Below are positions 16,289 through 27,177 of a DNA stretch of 64,000 bases, in pieces. The notes below the pieces were generated by a model. That model searched no databases, had not been told where the DNA came from, and saw only the letters and a list, made by a program, of their open reading frames with translations. The stretch covers positions 5,307,560-5,371,559 of the forward strand of contig NZ_CP020042.1 in the NCBI RefSeq assembly GCF_002028425.1. Reading direction: 5' to 3'. The translations under genes were made by a program, and so were the position numbers. How positions within the stretch are numbered: position 1 is the first letter of the stretch; every line of letters starts with the position of its first letter. This stretch comes from Streptomyces katrae. Lineage in GTDB: Bacteria; Actinomycetota; Actinomycetes; Streptomycetales; Streptomycetaceae.

Positions 16289-18379
16289 TCAGGCGGTGGG
16301 CGCTGCCGCGCCCTGGGACTGCGCCTGGATCGCGGTGATCGCCACCGTGGTGACGATGTCCTGGACGAGCGCCCCGCGCGAGAGGTCGTTGACGGGCTTG
16401 CGCAGGCCCTGGAGGACCGGGCCGACCGCGACGGCGCCCGCCGAACGCTGCACGGCCTTGTAGGTGTTGTTGCCCGTGTTCAGGTCCGGGAAGATCAGCA
16501 CGCTCGCCCGGCCGGCCACCTCGGAGCCGGGCAGCTTGGTCGCCGCCACCGAGGGCTCCACGGCCGCGTCGTACTGGATCGGCCCCTCGATCAGCAGGTC
16601 CGGGCGCTGCTCGCGGACGGTCTCGGTGGCCTTGCGGACCTTCTCCACGTCCGCGCCGGAGCCGGAGGTGCCGGTGGAGTACGACAGCATCGCGATCCGC
16701 GGCTCGACGCCGAAGGCCGCGGCGGTGGCCGCCGACTGGACGGCGATGTCGGCGAGCTGCTCGGCGTTCGGGTCCGGGTTGACCGCGCAGTCCCCGTACA
16801 CGAGGACCTGGTCGGCCAGGCACATGAAGAAGACGGAGGAGACGATCGAGGCCTCCGGCTTGGTCTTGATGATCTCGAAGGCCGGGCGGATGGTCGCGGC
16901 GGTGGAGTGCACCGCGCCGGAGACCATGCCGTCGGCCAGGCCCTCCTGGACCATCAGCGTGCCGAAGTAGTTGACGTCGGTGACCACGTCGTGGGCCAGC
17001 TCGACGGTCATGCCCTTGTGGGCGCGGGCCTGCGCGTAGTACTCGGCGAACCGTTCCCGCAGGGGCGAGTCCGCCGGGTCGATGAGCTGCGCGCCCGAGA
17101 TGTCGACGCCGAGGTCGGCCGCCTTCTTGAGGATCGCCTGCTCCTCGCCCAGCAGGGTCAGGTCGCAGACCCCCCGGCGCAGCACCACGTCCGCGGCGCG
17201 CAGCACCCGCTCCTCGGTGCCCTCGGGCAGGACCACGCGCCGCCGCTCCGAGCGGGCCCGCTCCAGCAGCTCGTGCTCGAACATCATCGGGGTGACGCGC
17301 TCGGAGCGGGCCACCGACAGCAGGCCGCGCAGCTCGGCGGTGTCCACGTGGCGTTCGAAGAGGCCGAGCGCGGTCTCCAGCTTGCGCGGGGTCGCGGAGT
17401 TCAAACGGCTCTGCAGGGAGAAGAGTTCGGCAGCCGTCGGGAAGCTGTTGCCGGCCACCGAGACCACCGGGGTGCCGGGCGCCAGCTTCGAGGCGAGGGT
17501 GAGGATGTCCTGCCCCGGGCGCTCGCCCAGGGTCAGCAGGACGCCGGCGATCGGCGGGGTGCCGGAGGTGTGCGCGGCCAGGGCTCCGACGACCAGGTCG
17601 GCGCGGTCCCCGGGGGTGACCACCAGGCAGCCGGGGGTCAGGGCGGCCAGGAAGTTCGGCAGCATCGCACCGCCGAAGACGAAGTCCACGGCGTCGCGCG
17701 CCAGCCCGGCGTCGTCGCCGAGCAGCACCTCGCCGCCGAGGGCCCGGGTGATCTGGGCGACGGTCGGCGCGGAGAGGGTCTTGTCGTCCGGCAGGACGTA
17801 GCAGGGCACGGGCAGACGGGCGGCGAGCCGCTCGGCTATGGAGTCCCGGTCCGCCGCGGCGACCCGGTTGACCACCATCGCCACCACGTGGCAGCCCAGG
17901 CCCTCGTAGGCCCGGTAGGCGCCCTGGGCCTCGGCGCTCACGGCGCCGGCGGGCTGCTTGGTGCCGCCCACCACGGGGATGACGACCGCGCCCAGCTCGT
18001 TGGCGAGCCGGGCGTTGAGGGCCAGCTCGTCGGGGAGGTTGGTGTCGGCGTAGTCGGTGCCGAGGACCAGCATGACCTCGTAGTCGCGGGCCACCCGGTG
18101 GTAGCGGTCCACGAGCGTGGAGACCAGCTCGTCGGTGCCCTTCTCGGCCAGGACCGCGGCGGCCTCCCCGTACTCCATGCCGTAGGCGGCCGAGGCGTCC
18201 TGGTCGAGCCGGTAGCGGGCCTTGAGCAGGTCGAAGAGGCGGTCCGGTGCGTCGTGCAGCAGCGGACGGTAGACGCCGACCCGGCCCGTCTGCCGGGTCA
18301 GGAGCTCCATGATCCCCAGTTCGACGACCTGGCGGCCGTCCCCCCGCTCGATCCCGGTCACATACACGCTGCGCGTCAC
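16289..18379 (-). CDS. pta: Phosphate acetyltransferase (long form)
   Basis: A 696-residue enzyme that converts acetyl-CoA plus phosphate to acetyl phosphate plus CoA. It has the long layout: an N-terminal BioD-like P-loop domain (residues about 1-200), a DRTGG domain (TPGDRADLVVGALA at about 245-258) and the catalytic PTA domain from about residue 365 (SERRRVVLPEGTEERVLRAA to LNTGNNTYKAVQRSAGA). The P-loop region has no clear GKT, so it is probably regulatory. GTG 18379 has GGAG seven bases upstream; the longer frame to 18487 crosses the promoter. Upstream gene of the pta-ackA pair. Confidence 0.94.
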   Translation of the reverse strand: MTRSVYVTGIERGDGRQVVELGIMELLTRQTGRVGVYRPLLHDAPDRLFDLLKARYRLDQDASAAYGMEYGEAAAVLAEKGTDELVSTLVDRYHRVARDYEVMLVLGTDYADTNLPDELALNARLANELGAVVIPVVGGTKQPAGAVSAEAQGAYRAYEGLGCHVVAMVVNRVAAADRDSIAERLAARLPVPCYVLPDDKTLSAPTVAQITRALGGEVLLGDDAGLARDAVDFVFGGAMLPNFLAALTPGCLVVTPGDRADLVVGALAAHTSGTPPIAGVLLTLGERPGQDILTLASKLAPGTPVVSVAGNSFPTAAELFSLQSRLNSATPRKLETALGLFERHVDTAELRGLLSVARSERVTPMMFEHELLERARSERRRVVLPEGTEERVLRAADVVLRRGVCDLTLLGEEQAILKKAADLGVDISGAQLIDPADSPLRERFAEYYAQARAHKGMTVELAHDVVTDVNYFGTLMVQEGLADGMVSGAVHSTAATIRPAFEIIKTKPEASIVSSVFFMCLADQVLVYGDCAVNPDPNAEQLADIAVQSAATAAAFGVEPRIAMLSYSTGTSGSGADVEKVRKATETVREQRPDLLIEGPIQYDAAVEPSVAATKLPGSEVAGRASVLIFPDLNTGNNTYKAVQRSAGAVAVGPVLQGLRKPVNDLSRGALVQDIVTTVAITAIQAQSQGAAAPTA

Positions 18380-18444
18380 GCGTGCTCTCCGTCCATGCTG
18401 TGGCTGTCGGTTTTGGTCTGGCGGTTTTGGTGTGGCTCGACCTC

Positions 18445-18473
18445 TTGACAATACCCCGGTCAGTGGATAAAGC
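18445..18473 (+). promoter_or_regulatory. Possible pfkA promoter
   Basis: A perfect TTGACA (18445-18450), a 17-nt spacer and TAAAGC (18468-18473). The last base of the -10 is off consensus. It would give a leader of about 155 nt before pfkA and lies in the shared region with pta. Confidence 0.4.
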
Positions 18474-18634
18474 GCCCGCCGGAACAAAGGCCCGGGAGGC
18501 CGGGACCAAAGGCCTGGTGGCGCAGTGGTGCGGAGGGTGCGGCACCCCGCCGCCGTGGAACAATCGGACAGGTGGGATCAATACGCCCACCAGGTGCGGC
18601 CAGTACCAGGACCAGGAGCAGGAGACACAGGACG

Positions 18635-19660
18635 ATGCGTATCGGAGTTCTCACCGCAGGCGGCGACTGTCCCGGCCTGAACGCCGTCATCCGGTCGGTC
18701 GTACACCGCGCACTGGTCGGCCACGGCGACGAGGTCATCGGCTTCGAGGACGGGTTCAAGGGACTCCTCGACGGCCACTACCGCCCCCTGGACATCAATG
18801 CCGTCAGCGGCATCCTGGCCCGCGGCGGCACCATCCTCGGCTCGGCCCGCATGGAGCGCGCCCGGCTGCACGAAGCCGCCGAGAACGCGGCGGAACTCGC
18901 GCGGCGCTACCAGCTCGACGCCCTGATCCCGATCGGCGGCGAGGGCACCCTGACGGCCTCGCGGATGCTCGCCGACGCCGGGATGCCGGTCGTCGGCGTC
19001 CCCAAGACCATCGACAACGACATCTCCGCCACCGACCGCACCTTCGGCTTCGACACCGCCGTCACCGTCGCCACCGAAGCCATCGACCGCCTCAAGACCA
19101 CCGCGGAATCCCACCAGCGCGTGATGGTCGTCGAGGTCATGGGCCGCCACGCGGGCTGGATCGCCCTGGAGTCCGGCATGGCCGGCGGCGCCCACGGCAT
19201 CTGCCTGCCGGAGCGGCTCTTCGAAGTGGACGCCCTGGTGAAGATGGTGGAGGAGCGGTTCGCCCGGGGCAAGAAGTTCGCCGTCGTCTGCGTCGCCGAG
19301 GGAGCGCACCCCGCCGAGGGCTCCATGCCCTACGAGAAGGGCGCCATCGACGCGTACGGCCACGAGCGCTTCGCCGGCATCGGCAACCGCCTGGCCGTCG
19401 AGCTGGAGCACCGGCTGGGCAAGGAGGCCCGCCCGGTCATCCTCGGCCACGTCCAGCGCGGCGGCGTGCCCACCGCCTACGACCGCGTCCTGGCCACCCG
19501 CTTCGGCTGGCACGCCGTCGAGGCCGTGCACCGCGGGGACTTCGGCAACATGACGGCCCTGCGCGGCACCGAGGTCGTCATGGCCCCGCTGGCCGATGCC
19601 GTCGCCGAGCTGAAGAGGGTCCCCGACGACCGCATGTACGAGGCCGAGTCCGTCTTCTGA
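18635..19660 (+). CDS. pfkA: 6-phosphofructokinase
   Basis: A 341-residue PfkA-family enzyme for fructose 6-phosphate phosphorylation. It opens with MRIGVLTAGGDCPGLNAVI. The phosphoryl-donor loop reads IGGEGTLTA: a Gly where PPi enzymes have Asp, which favours ATP. A few residues on, the catalytic loop is PKTIDND with a Lys where classic ATP enzymes have Gly. This Gly/Lys mix is, as I recall, usual for actinomycete ATP-dependent enzymes. Further motifs are MGRHAGWIAL and LGHVQRGG. The start at 18635 is chosen because homologues begin there; the frame opens 63 bp earlier. In S. coelicolor an orthologue of this region affects carbon flow to antibiotics, as far as I recall. Confidence 0.93.
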   Translation: MRIGVLTAGGDCPGLNAVIRSVVHRALVGHGDEVIGFEDGFKGLLDGHYRPLDINAVSGILARGGTILGSARMERARLHEAAENAAELARRYQLDALIPIGGEGTLTASRMLADAGMPVVGVPKTIDNDISATDRTFGFDTAVTVATEAIDRLKTTAESHQRVMVVEVMGRHAGWIALESGMAGGAHGICLPERLFEVDALVKMVEERFARGKKFAVVCVAEGAHPAEGSMPYEKGAIDAYGHERFAGIGNRLAVELEHRLGKEARPVILGHVQRGGVPTAYDRVLATRFGWHAVEAVHRGDFGNMTALRGTEVVMAPLADAVAELKRVPDDRMYEAESVF

Positions 19661-19711
19661 CCGGGCCCTGCGTCCCGGCCCGCCGGGACCCTCGTCCCCG
19701 GTTCCGCGCCG

Positions 19712-19756
19712 GACGGCCCCGGTCGCCCTCCCGTGAGAGGGACGACCGGGGCCGTC
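19712..19756. terminator. Bidirectional hairpin after pfkA
   Basis: A 14-bp outer stem plus a 5-bp inner stem, between convergent pfkA and the XRE-type gene. Confidence 0.8.
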
Positions 19757-19812
19757 GCGTACGGGCGCGGGGTGCCGGACGTGCCGTTGCGCGTGCCGCC
19801 GGACGTGCCGCC

Positions 19813-20496
19813 TCACGCACCGCCGCCGGCCAGCGACCAGAACCGCTCCGAGATCGCCTCCAGGTACTCCCGGCCGGCGTCGCCGGTCCAGGTCGCGCTG
19901 TCGCCGCCGCCCCAGCTGACCGTGGCCACCATCCGCTGCTGGTACTCGTTGTAGAGCAGCTCCAGGATCCGCTCCAGATGGGCCTTGGGTACCGGCAGCA
20001 GCTTGGCCAGCGGCTTCACGTACGCCTGCCAGCGGGTGGTCGCCGCGCTGCGCAGCAGCCCGTCGAGCTCGTCCTGCCTGCCGCTCACCCCCACGAACTG
20101 GGCCAGGCTCAGCTTCAGCACCGAGGCGAGGGCGGCGGACTGGCGCTCGTTGCCCCTCCAGCGCCCGCTCTCCTCCATCTTCAGGTACGCGCCCGGCTCC
20201 ACTCCGACCCGGCGGGCCAGGTCCTCGGGGTCCATGCCCCGGGCCAGCCGGTGCTCCCGCAGGGTGACGGGCTCGGCGAGCAGCTCCCCGGGGGAACACC
20301 AGAGCACGCCGGCGAGGGCGGTGAGCTCGGCGGAACTGGGCGACTGCTCGCCCTGCTCCCAGGCCATCACGGTCTCGGGTGCGACGAGCAGGCCGTACTG
20401 CGCCCGCAGGCCGTAGGCGACATGACCGGGCGCCATGCCCAGGGCCGCGCGCAGGCGGCGCGCGGCGGGGGCATTGAAAGGTGGGCTGGAGTGCAC
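19813..20496 (-). CDS. Helix-turn-helix (XRE-like) regulator
   Basis: A 227-residue protein with two HTH-like segments: an N-terminal one around GHVAYGLRAQYGLLVAPETVMAWEQGEQSPSSAEL and an XRE-type one around LREHRLARGMDPEDLARRVGVEPGAYLKMEESGRW. The C-terminal 100 residues are a helical domain ending LYNEYQQRMVATVSWGGGDSATWTGDAG, common in Streptomyces proteins of this type. I chose GTG 20496 because TACCGT precedes it by seven bases. Targets unknown. It is divergent from the MerR-thioredoxin pair, about 350 bp away. Confidence 0.82.
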   Translation of the reverse strand: MHSSPPFNAPAARRLRAALGMAPGHVAYGLRAQYGLLVAPETVMAWEQGEQSPSSAELTALAGVLWCSPGELLAEPVTLREHRLARGMDPEDLARRVGVEPGAYLKMEESGRWRGNERQSAALASVLKLSLAQFVGVSGRQDELDGLLRSAATTRWQAYVKPLAKLLPVPKAHLERILELLYNEYQQRMVATVSWGGGDSATWTGDAGREYLEAISERFWSLAGGGA

Positions 20497-20509
20497 ACGG
20501 CACACGGTA
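20497..20509 (-). promoter_or_regulatory. -10 element, leaderless start of the XRE-like gene
   Basis: TACCGT (20509-20504 on the minus strand), spacer GTGCCGT, GTG 20496. Confidence 0.45.
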
Positions 20510-20811
20510 GGAGTGGCCGAGCCTCGCCGACTACAGACTATTCAAACAAGCCAATAACTCGTAGGAAAGTCCTATGGAGTTCATGACTTTATGCGGTTTT
20601 CCCGGCGACTGTCCGGTAATCGGATGCAGGAAGATCCATTGACAGCGTACGGATCCGGCCACTGCGATGTGGGCGCCTTTCCCGGACCCGCCGCGTGATC
20701 CCCGCCACACACCGTGAACCGCACCCCCACGCCGTACGTGATCCATATCGGGGCCCTCGCATACGGGGGTGGCGAGGGCCCCCGCACGTCCCGCCCCGCA
20801 GCCCCTATCCC

Positions 20812-20836
20812 TGACGTCGGCGTCAAGGAATACGGT
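20812..20836 (+). promoter_or_regulatory. MerR-type operator and -10 box of the merR-trx operon
   Basis: A short inverted repeat TGACG-N4-CGTCA (20812-20825) is followed by TACGGT (20831-20836) six bases before the MerR start. MerR proteins bind such dyads inside the spacer of their own promoter, so autoregulation is likely (inference). Confidence 0.5.
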
Positions 20837-20842
20837 CGGCCC

Positions 20843-21250
20843 ATGCGCATCGGCGAACTGGCGAAACGGGCCGGGACCAGCACCCGCACGCTGAGGTACT
20901 ACGAGTCGCGCGGTCTGCTGACCGCCCGGCGGACCGGCAACGGCTACCGCGACTACGACGAGGACGACCTGCGGCTCCTGCTCCAGATCCGCACCCTCCA
21001 GGACTTCGGCTTCGACCTGGAGGACACCCGCCCCTTCGTCGACTGCCTGCGCGACGGCCACCCGGCCGGCGACAGCTGCCCCGCCTCGCTCGCCGTCTAC
21101 CGCCGCAAGCTCGCCGAGCTCGACGGGCTGATCGGCCGGCTGGCGGACGTACGCGAGCAGGTCGCGCACCAGTTGGCGGCGGCCGAGGAGGCCGCCGGAC
21201 AGGTACAGCCGCGCTGCGAGATGGCCGGCTGGGAGAGGGGAACACGATGA
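20843..21250 (+). CDS. MerR family transcriptional regulator
   Basis: A 135-residue MerR protein: MRIGELAKRAGTSTRTLRYYESRGLL is the HTH, GNGYRDYDEDDLRLLLQI the wing, and a coiled-coil dimerisation helix follows (RRKLAELDGLIGRLADVREQVAHQL). Three cysteines in the second half (VDCLRDG, DSCPAS, PRCEM) could sense metals or redox state. The start is set by homology at 20843; upstream frame is unconserved. Its stop overlaps the start of a thioredoxin gene (ATGA), so a thiol-redox signal is a reasonable guess for the effector. Confidence 0.9.
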   Translation: MRIGELAKRAGTSTRTLRYYESRGLLTARRTGNGYRDYDEDDLRLLLQIRTLQDFGFDLEDTRPFVDCLRDGHPAGDSCPASLAVYRRKLAELDGLIGRLADVREQVAHQLAAAEEAAGQVQPRCEMAGWERGTR

Positions 21251-21591
21251 TCCACGCCAAGGGTGTGGCCGAGGTGACCGACGCGGACTTCGCGGCGGAG
21301 GTGCTGGCCGAGCGGGACCGCCCGGTCCTGGTGGAGTTCACCGCGGACTGGTGCGGCCCCTGCCGCCAGCTGGCCCCCGTGCTCTCCGCCGTGGCGGCCG
21401 AGGAGGCCGGGCGCCTGAAGGTCGTGCAGATCGACGCGGACACCAACCCCGGCGCCGTCACGCGCTACGGGGTGCTGTCCATGCCGACCCTGCTCCTCTT
21501 CCGCGACGGCGAGCCCGTCCGGCAGCTCGTCGGCGCCCGGCCCAAGCGCCGCCTCCTCCAGGAGCTGGAGGAGGCGCTCGTCAGGGCCTGA
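21247..21591 (+). CDS. trxA: Thioredoxin
   Basis: A 114-residue thioredoxin with the active site FTADWCGPCRQLAP, the cis-Pro loop YGVLSMPTLLLFRDG and the usual fold length. It reduces protein disulfides using thioredoxin reductase. It is coupled by ATGA to the MerR regulator. The 3' end overlaps the end of the convergent glgB gene by 11 bp, so there is no room for a separate terminator. Confidence 0.93.
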   Translation: MIHAKGVAEVTDADFAAEVLAERDRPVLVEFTADWCGPCRQLAPVLSAVAAEEAGRLKVVQIDADTNPGAVTRYGVLSMPTLLLFRDGEPVRQLVGARPKRRLLQELEEALVRA

Positions 21592-23866
21592 GCCAGACCG
21601 TCGCCATCGGCGGGAGCGTCATCCGCAGGCTCCTCGCGCGGCCCTGGGCCGGGACCGGCTCCGGACACAGCGGGCGGTCGTGGTGGACGCCGCTCCCGCC
21701 GTACACCTCCCGGTCCGTGTTGAGGACCTCCCGCCACACCGGAACCTCCTCCGGCACCCCGATCCGGTAGCCGTGCCGGACCACCGGCGAGAAGTTCGAC
21801 ACGCACAGCAGCGGCGAGCCGTCGTTTCCGTACCTCAGGAAGGCGAACACGTTGTCGTCGGCCGCGTCCGCCTCCACCCACGCGAAGCCCTCCGGCACCG
21901 AGTCCCGCTCCCACAGCGCCGGCGCCGCCGCGTACGCCCGGTTCAGGTCGCGCACCAGCTCCCGCACCCCCCGGTGGTCCCCGGCCGCCGGGTAGGAGGA
22001 GTCCAGCACCCACCAGTCCGGCCCGTAGGTCTCCGACCACTCCGAACCCTGCGCGAACTCCTGCCCCATGAACAGCAGCTGCTTGCCCGGATGGGCCCAC
22101 ATGAACCCCAGGTACGCCCGGTGCGTGGCCCGCTGCTGCCACCAGTCGCCCGGCATCTTCGACACCAGCGAGCGCTTGCCGTGCACCACCTCGTCGTGGG
22201 AGATGGGCAGCACGAAGTTCTCGCTGAACGCGTACACCATCCCGAAGGTCATGTCGTGGTGGTGGTACTTGCGGTGCACCGGCTCCTTCGACACGTACCG
22301 CAGCGTGTCGTGCATCCAGCCCATGTTCCACTTCAGCCCGAAGCCCAGCCCGCCCGAGTCCGTCGGCCGCGTCACCCCGTCCCAGGCCGTGGACTCCTCC
22401 GCGATCGTCACCACGCCCGGGCAGCGCCGGTACACCGTCGCGTTCATCTCCTGGAGCAGCGCCACCGCGTCCAGGTCCTCCCGGCCGCCGTGCTCGTTCG
22501 GCGACCAGTCGCCCTCGCCGCGCGAGTAGTCCAGGTACAGCATCGAGGCCACCGCGTCCACGCGCAGCCCGTCCACGTGGAACTCCTGGCACCAGTACAC
22601 GGCGTTGGCCACCAGGAAGTTGCGGACCTCCTTGCGCCCGTAGTCGAACTCCAGCGTCCCCCAGTCCGGGTGCGCCGCCCGCCGCGGGTCCTGGTGCTCG
22701 TACAGCGGCCGCCCGTCGAACTCGGCCAGCGCCCACGCGTCGCGCGGGAAGTGCGCCGGCACCCAGTCGACGATCACCCCGATCCCGGCCCGGTGCAGCG
22801 AGTCCACCAGGAACCGGAAGTCGTCCGGGGTGCCCAGCCGCGAGGTCGGCGCGTAGAAGCCGGTGACCTGGTAGCCCCACGAGCCGCCGAAGGGGTGCTC
22901 GGCGACCGGCATGAACTCCACGTGCGTGAAGCCCAGCTCCTTGACGTACGAGGGCAGCTGCTCGGCCAGGCTGCGGTAGCTCAGCCCCGGCCGCCATGAC
23001 GCCAGGTGCAGCTCGTAGACCGACATCGGCGCCTGGTGCGCCGGCCGGCCCCCGCGCGCGGCCATCCACCGCGCGTCGCCCCACTCGTACCGGGACGCCG
23101 TGACCACCGAGGCGTTGGCCGGCGGGACCTCCGCGTACCGGGCCATCGGGTCGGCGCGCAGGGTGTGGCCGCCGTCCGGGCGGGTGATGTCGTACTTGTA
23201 CAGGGTCCCCTCGCCGATCCCCGGCAGGAACAGCTCCCACACCCCGGTCGAGCCCAGCGAACGCATCGGGTACGCCACGGAGTCCCAGTACGAGAAGTCC
23301 CCGGTGACCCGGACGCCCTGTGCGTTGGGCGCCCACACCGTGAACCGGGTGCCGGCCACCCCCTGGTGCTCCATGACCTGCGAGCCCAGCGCCGTCCACA
23401 GCTCCTCGTGCCGGCCCTCGCCGATCAGGTGCAGGTCCAGCTCGCCGAGGGTGGGCAGGAACCGGTACGGGTCGTGGACCTCGATCTCGTCCTTCTCGTA
23501 CGCCACCAGCAGCCGGTAGTCCGGTACCCCGGTCAGCGGCAGCAGCCCGGAGAACAGCCCGTCGCCCTCGTCGAGGAGCTCGGCCCGCAGCCCCTTCGCC
23601 ACGATCGTGACGGCCTTCGCGTACGGGCGCAGCACCCGGAAGGCCACCCCGCCCCGCTGGGCGCGGGCGCCCAGCAGCGCGTGCGGGTCGTGGTGGCGGC
23701 CCTCCAGCAGCCGGGCCCGTTCCCCCGGGTCCAGCGCGGGGGCCGGCCGGACCCCGTGGGGCGGGGCGGTGCGGCGGGCACGCGGGGCGCGGGGGCGCTT
23801 CGCGGCTTCCGGGACCGCTGCGGCTTCCTCGCGGACGGTCGGTGACGGCTGTCGTGCGGCGCTCAC
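21581..23866 (-). CDS. glgB: 1,4-alpha-glucan branching enzyme
   Basis: A 761-residue GH13 enzyme that makes alpha-1,6 branches in the glucan built by GlgE. N-terminal region: a Pro/Ala/Arg-rich tail of about 40 residues, then two CBM48-like modules (DPHALLGARAQRGGVAFRV; GTRFTVWAPNAQGVRVTGDF). The catalytic barrel holds the nucleophile in GLRVDAVASM (about 436), the acid in TIAEESTAW (about 489) and the transition-state Asp in ISHDEVVHGK (about 558). GTG 23866 has AGGAGG eight bases upstream and overlaps the mak stop (GTGA); the longer frame is spurious. Last gene of the glgE-treS-mak-glgB run. Confidence 0.95.
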   Translation of the reverse strand: MSAARQPSPTVREEAAAVPEAAKRPRAPRARRTAPPHGVRPAPALDPGERARLLEGRHHDPHALLGARAQRGGVAFRVLRPYAKAVTIVAKGLRAELLDEGDGLFSGLLPLTGVPDYRLLVAYEKDEIEVHDPYRFLPTLGELDLHLIGEGRHEELWTALGSQVMEHQGVAGTRFTVWAPNAQGVRVTGDFSYWDSVAYPMRSLGSTGVWELFLPGIGEGTLYKYDITRPDGGHTLRADPMARYAEVPPANASVVTASRYEWGDARWMAARGGRPAHQAPMSVYELHLASWRPGLSYRSLAEQLPSYVKELGFTHVEFMPVAEHPFGGSWGYQVTGFYAPTSRLGTPDDFRFLVDSLHRAGIGVIVDWVPAHFPRDAWALAEFDGRPLYEHQDPRRAAHPDWGTLEFDYGRKEVRNFLVANAVYWCQEFHVDGLRVDAVASMLYLDYSRGEGDWSPNEHGGREDLDAVALLQEMNATVYRRCPGVVTIAEESTAWDGVTRPTDSGGLGFGLKWNMGWMHDTLRYVSKEPVHRKYHHHDMTFGMVYAFSENFVLPISHDEVVHGKRSLVSKMPGDWWQQRATHRAYLGFMWAHPGKQLLFMGQEFAQGSEWSETYGPDWWVLDSSYPAAGDHRGVRELVRDLNRAYAAAPALWERDSVPEGFAWVEADAADDNVFAFLRYGNDGSPLLCVSNFSPVVRHGYRIGVPEEVPVWREVLNTDREVYGGSGVHHDRPLCPEPVPAQGRARSLRMTLPPMATVWLRP

Positions 23867-25296
23867 GCGAGCGGCCTCCTCGGGGGCTTCGGGTGGGGGG
23901 CGGTGCCGGGAAGGGGCGGGGGCATGCGGTGTGCGGGGCGTTCGGGCGCCGACAGCCGGCGGATCGCCGCCATCGGGACGTGCAGCCAGTCGGGGCGGTG
24001 CCGGAACTCGTAGCGGGCCTCGTACACGGCCTTGTCGGTCTCGTACGCGCGCAGCAGGACCGGGTCCTCGCGCGGGTCGCGGCCGGTGGTGCGGGCGTAG
24101 CCCTCGCAGAACGCGGCCCGGCAGGCGTCCGCCCAGGCGGGGGCGAAGGGCCGGTGCGAGCGGGCGGCGTAGTCGAAGGAGCGCAGTATCCCGGCGATGT
24201 CGCGGACGGCCGGTTCGGGCCGGCGCCGGTCGGCCAGCGGGCGGGCCGGCTCGCCCTCGAAGTCGATCAGCGCCCAGCTGCCGTCGGCGGTGCGCAGGGT
24301 CTGGCCCAGGTGCAGGTCCCCGTGGATGCGCTGGGCGGGCACCCCGGCCCCCCGCGAGGCGGCCAGGGCGTCGAAGGCGCCGCGCAGCCCGGCCTCGAAG
24401 GGCCGCAGCGCGGGCACCTCGCGGGCGGTGGCGGCCAGCCGCGCGGTCATCCCGGCGGCGAGCCGGGCCGTCTGCTCGGGACCGAGGGCCAGGGTGGGCA
24501 GGGCGTCGGCCAGGGCGCTGTGCACCTCGGCGGTGGCCCGGCCCAGGGCGTGTGCCTCGGCGGTGAAGTCGGCGCCGGCGCCGAGCCGGCGCAGGGCCAG
24601 CTGCCAGCCGTCGTCGGAACCGCGCAGGTAGGGCTGGAGCACGCCCAGGGTCAACGGTTCTCCACCGCCCGGCGCGGCCTCGTACCAGGCCACCGGGGCG
24701 GGGACGCGGGCGCAGCCGGCGGCGGCGAGGGCTCTGGGCAGCTCCAGGTCCGGGTTGATCCCGGGGCCGACCCGGCGGAACACCTTCAGGATGTACGAAT
24801 CCCCGTAGATCAGCGAGGAGTTGGTCTGCTCCCCGGACAGCGGCCGGGGGGTGAGCCCGGCCTCGATCGGGGTGTGCGGGTCCCGGTCGAAGCGCAGCGG
24901 CCCCAGGGTTCCGGGGGAGCGCAGCCGCTCCAGCAGCATGGCGGCGAGCCGGGGGTCGCCCAGGGCGGCGTACACGGCCATCCCGGCGTACGGGCCGGAC
25001 CGGGGGTGGCCGATCAGGGTGGGGGCGAGGGCGGGGGGCAGCGGGGACGGGCGGATGCCCAGCAGCAGTTGGTAGCAGTCCCCGTCCACGTCGAGCAGCA
25101 GGTGCAGCAGGCCCGGGACGGAGCCCGGCGGCAGCAGCTCGGCGGCCGAGACGGGCCTGAGCCGGCCGATCCCGCGTCCCTTTCCCGCGAACCAGCGTTG
25201 CGCGGGCAGCCATTCCCGCAGCATCGGTTCGAGCGGGCCGATCCCGGCGGCCGGGTCGGCCGTCAGCCGGCTCCGGGCGGATGCAGCCTCCGACAT
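23863..25296 (-). CDS. mak: Maltokinase (Mak/Pep2)
   Basis: A 477-residue kinase with an aminoglycoside-phosphotransferase-like fold. It phosphorylates maltose with ATP to maltose 1-phosphate, the substrate of GlgE. The N-terminal cap has LREWLPAQRWFAGKGR, typical of Mak. The catalytic loop is RIHGDLHLGQTL and the metal motif LIDFEGEPARPLADRR. The C-terminal part has TDKAVYEARYEFRHRPDWLHVPM, also characteristic. Unlike many actinomycetes it is not fused to TreS here. It is coupled to glgB by a four-base overlap and lies 186 bp after treS. Confidence 0.93.
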   Translation of the reverse strand: MSEAASARSRLTADPAAGIGPLEPMLREWLPAQRWFAGKGRGIGRLRPVSAAELLPPGSVPGLLHLLLDVDGDCYQLLLGIRPSPLPPALAPTLIGHPRSGPYAGMAVYAALGDPRLAAMLLERLRSPGTLGPLRFDRDPHTPIEAGLTPRPLSGEQTNSSLIYGDSYILKVFRRVGPGINPDLELPRALAAAGCARVPAPVAWYEAAPGGGEPLTLGVLQPYLRGSDDGWQLALRRLGAGADFTAEAHALGRATAEVHSALADALPTLALGPEQTARLAAGMTARLAATAREVPALRPFEAGLRGAFDALAASRGAGVPAQRIHGDLHLGQTLRTADGSWALIDFEGEPARPLADRRRPEPAVRDIAGILRSFDYAARSHRPFAPAWADACRAAFCEGYARTTGRDPREDPVLLRAYETDKAVYEARYEFRHRPDWLHVPMAAIRRLSAPERPAHRMPPPLPGTAPHPKPPRRPLA

Positions 25297-25463
25297 GGCG
25301 TCGCGTCCTTTCCCCGGGCCGTCACAGAATGCGCAGAGTGTCCCGGATGTGCGGCAGTTGCTTCTCCGGTAAGTGCGAGTGTCGGGTCAGGATGCTCCGT
25401 ACAGGGGCGGGCGTTGACCCGTTGGAGTGCCCGCCCCGTTCCGGTGCCGCGCGGGTTCGCGCG

Positions 25464-25480
25464 GCCGGCCTTCGGCCGGC
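25464..25480 (-). terminator. Hairpin between treS and mak
   Basis: A perfect 7-bp stem (GCCGGCC/GGCCGGC) with a 3-nt loop directly after the treS stop. It may reduce read-through from glgE-treS into mak-glgB. The rest of the 186-bp gap could hold a second promoter, but I see no clear one. Confidence 0.45.
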
Positions 25481-25482
25481 GC

Positions 25483-27173
<1,691 letters not shown>

Positions 27174-27177
<4 letters not shown>

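Noticed and set aside
15024..18590. A single 1188-codon frame covering ackA and pta
   Set aside because: Only the last 404 codons are a protein (AckA). The rest is an out-of-frame reading of pta.
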